From Tenodera sinensis (taxonomy: Eukaryota > Arthropoda > Insecta > Mantodea > Mantidae), in the NCBI GenBank assembly GCA_030765045.1, contig CM060966.1:63605786-63669785 (forward strand): 64,000 bases of DNA. The letters are read 5' to 3'. Shown here piece by piece: positions 62,038-64,000 of the stretch. The notes beneath the pieces were generated by a model. That model made no database searches and was not told the origin of the DNA. It saw nothing but the letters and a program-made list of their open reading frames with translations. A program made the translations under genes and the position numbers. Numbering within the stretch: position 1 is the first letter of the stretch; the number at the start of each line of letters is the position of its first letter.

Positions 62038-64000
62038 AGTATATACAATGAAAATGTGTAGGTTTTTGATGTACATTTCCTGTATGTACAATGAAAATAT
62101 GTAAGTTTTGATGTACATTTCTTGTGTATACAATGAAAATGTGTATGTTTTGATGTACATTTCCTGAGTGTACAATGAAAATGTGTAAGTTTTGATGTAC
62201 ATTTCTTGAGAGCACAATGAAAATGTATAAGTTTTGATGTACATTTCTTGTATATACAATGAAAATGTGTAAGTTTTGATTTACATTTCTTGTCTGTACA
62301 ATGAAAATGTGTAAGTTTTGATGTACATTTCTTGCATATACAATGAAAATGTGTAGGTTTTTGATGTACATTTCCTGTATGTGCAATGAAAATGTGTAAG
62401 TTTTGATGTACATTTCTTGTGTATACAATGAAAATGTGTATGTTTTGATGTACATTTCCTGAGTGTACAATGAAAATGTGTAAGTTTTGATGTACATTTC
62501 TTGAGAGCACAATGAAAATGTGTAAGTTTTGATGTACATTTCTTGTATATACAATGAAAATGTGTAAGTTTTGATTTACATTTCTTGTCTGTACAATGAA
62601 AATGTGTAGTTTTGATGTACATCTCTTGAATATACAATGAACATGTGTAAGTTTTGATGTACATTTCTTGTATGTACAATGAAAATGTGTAAGTTTTGAT
62701 GTACATTTCTTGTATATACAATGAAAATGTGTAGGTTTTGATGTACATTTCTTGTATGTACAATGAAAATGTGTAAGTTTTGATGTACATTTCTTGTACA
62801 CACAATGAAGATGTGTAAGTTTTGATGTACATTTCTTGTATATACAATGAAAAGGTCTATGTTTTGATGTACATTTCTTGTATGTACAATGAAAATGTGT
62901 AAGTTTTGATGTACATTTCTTGTATACACAATGAAAATGTGTAAGTTTTGATGTACATTTCTTGTATATACAATGAAAATGTCTATGTTTTGATGTACAT
63001 TTGTTGAGTGTACAATGAAAATGTGCAGCTTTGATGTACATTTCTTGTATATACAGTGAAAATGTGTAAATTTTGATTTACATTTCTTGTATATACAATG
63101 AAAATGTGTAGTTTTGATGTATATTTCTTGTATATACAATGAAAATGTGTAAGTTTTGATGTACATTTCTTGTATGTACAATGAAAATGAGTAAGTTTTG
63201 ATGTACATTTCTTGCACATACAATGAAAATGTGTAAGTTTTTGATGTGCATTTCTTGTGTATACAATGAAAATGTGTATGTTTTGATGTACATTTCTTGA
63301 GTGTACAATTAAAATGTGTAAGTTTTGATGTACATTTCTTGAGTGCACAATGAAAATCTGTATGTTTTGATGTACATTTCTTTAGTGTACAACGAAAATG
63401 TGTAGTTTTGATGTACATTTCTTGTATATACAATGAAAAGGTTTGTTTTGCTGTACATTTCTTGTATATACAATGAAAATGTGTAGGTTTTGATGTACAT
63501 TTCTTGTATATAAAAAGAAAATGTGTAAGTTTTGATGTACATTTATTGTATATACAATGAAAATGTGTATGTTTTGATGTACATTTCTTGTATGTACAGT
63601 GAAAATGTGTAAGTTTTGATGTACATTCCTTGTATATACAATGAAAATGTGTAAGTTTTGATGTACATTTCTTGTATGTACAATGAAAATGTGTAAGTTT
63701 TGATGTACATTTCTTGTATTTACAATGAAAATGTCTATGTTTTGATGTACATTTCTTGTATGTACAATGAAAATGTGTAAGTTTTGATGTACATTTCTTG
63801 TATACACAATGAAAATGTGTAAGTTTTGATGTACATTTCTTGTATATACAATGAAAATGTCTATGTTTTGATGTACATTTCTTGAGTGTACAATGAAAAT
63901 GTGCAGCTTTGATGTGCATTTCTTATATATACAATGAAAATGTGTAAGTTTTGATGTACATTTCTTGTATATACAATGAAAATGTGTAAGTTTTGATGTA
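62038..64000 (+). repeat. Right-array segment at window end
   Basis: Continues with monomers of the 2,639-bp type, including a local repeat with CTTGAGAGCACAATG at about 62207 and 62502 (about 295 bp, seven monomers). A GAAAAGGTTTGTTTTGCTG monomer near 63434 resembles those near 58281 and 60920. The window stops inside the array. Confidence 0.75.

Larger units (their letters stand above)
26744..64000. repeat. Right satellite array, 42-bp monomer
   Basis: Same 42-bp satellite and same orientation as the left array, about 887 monomers, continuing past the window end. Markers common here and rare or absent in the left array are CTTGCACATACAATG, ACATTTATTGTAGATAC, TTCTTTAGTGTACAACG, GTACATCTCTTGAATATAC with GAACATGTG, ACAATTAAAATG after CCTTATATAC, and a monomer shortened to CATTTCTTGATGAAAATG. 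HOR unit length varies more than in the left array. No gene is seen; long minus-strand reading frames are an artefact of the stop-free monomer. Confidence 0.97.

Noticed and set aside
1..64000. Telomeric or microsatellite repeat
   Set aside because: The unit is 42 bp and complex; no TTAGG, TTAGGG or other short telomere motif is tandemly repeated.

Overview
This window is eukaryotic repeat DNA. About 57.4 kb of the 64 kb is one very AT-rich tandem satellite with a 42-bp monomer (about 24% GC in the consensus, roughly 1,370 monomers). A single intact LTR retrotransposon at 20157-26743 interrupts it. I find no host gene, tRNA, rRNA, CRISPR array or bacterial operon. The retrotransposon is Ty3/gypsy type, and its primer-binding site matches the 3' end of an animal-type initiator tRNA-Met for 11 nt. 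Together with the style of its pol, this suggests a metazoan genome, perhaps an arthropod. That assignment is inference and cannot be settled from the window. Both window ends lie inside the satellite, so the array continues on either side.

Layout. (1) 1-20156 is the left satellite array. It is organised into higher-order repeats (HORs): a 5,624-bp copy, a 5,750-bp copy, and a third copy that breaks up into nested 963-bp and 2,136-bp duplications. A transition zone (about 18.3-20.15 kb) then takes on the sequence variants of the right array. (2) 20157-26743 is a 6,587-bp LTR element. It has two 1,021-bp LTRs that read as identical, a 4-bp target duplication (ATAC), a PBS, gag, pol (protease, reverse transcriptase, RNase H, integrase), a polypurine tract and no env. 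gag and pol share one frame and are separated by a single TGA, which is followed by CAA TTA, the hexamer type that promotes stop-codon readthrough in tobamoviruses. (3) 26744-64000 is the right satellite array. A rare variant monomer marks units of 5,867, 4,561, 3,484, 5,332 and 5,458 bp. Three of these units carry a five-fold run of a 169-bp four-monomer repeat. A 2,639-bp tandem duplication follows at about 56.8-62.0 kb.

How the parts relate. Each monomer is built round a 12-bp perfect palindrome (TTGTATATACAA) inside a longer imperfect dyad. Most sequence variation and recurrent small deletions fall in the palindrome or in the tail behind it. The minus strand of the monomer has no stop codon in any frame, and 42 is divisible by 3. 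This produces very long but meaningless minus-strand reading frames (up to 1,168 codons) that should not be annotated as genes. The retroelement inserted recently into the palindrome of one monomer inside right-type satellite. An uninterrupted paralogue of the insertion site survives near 36.67 kb.
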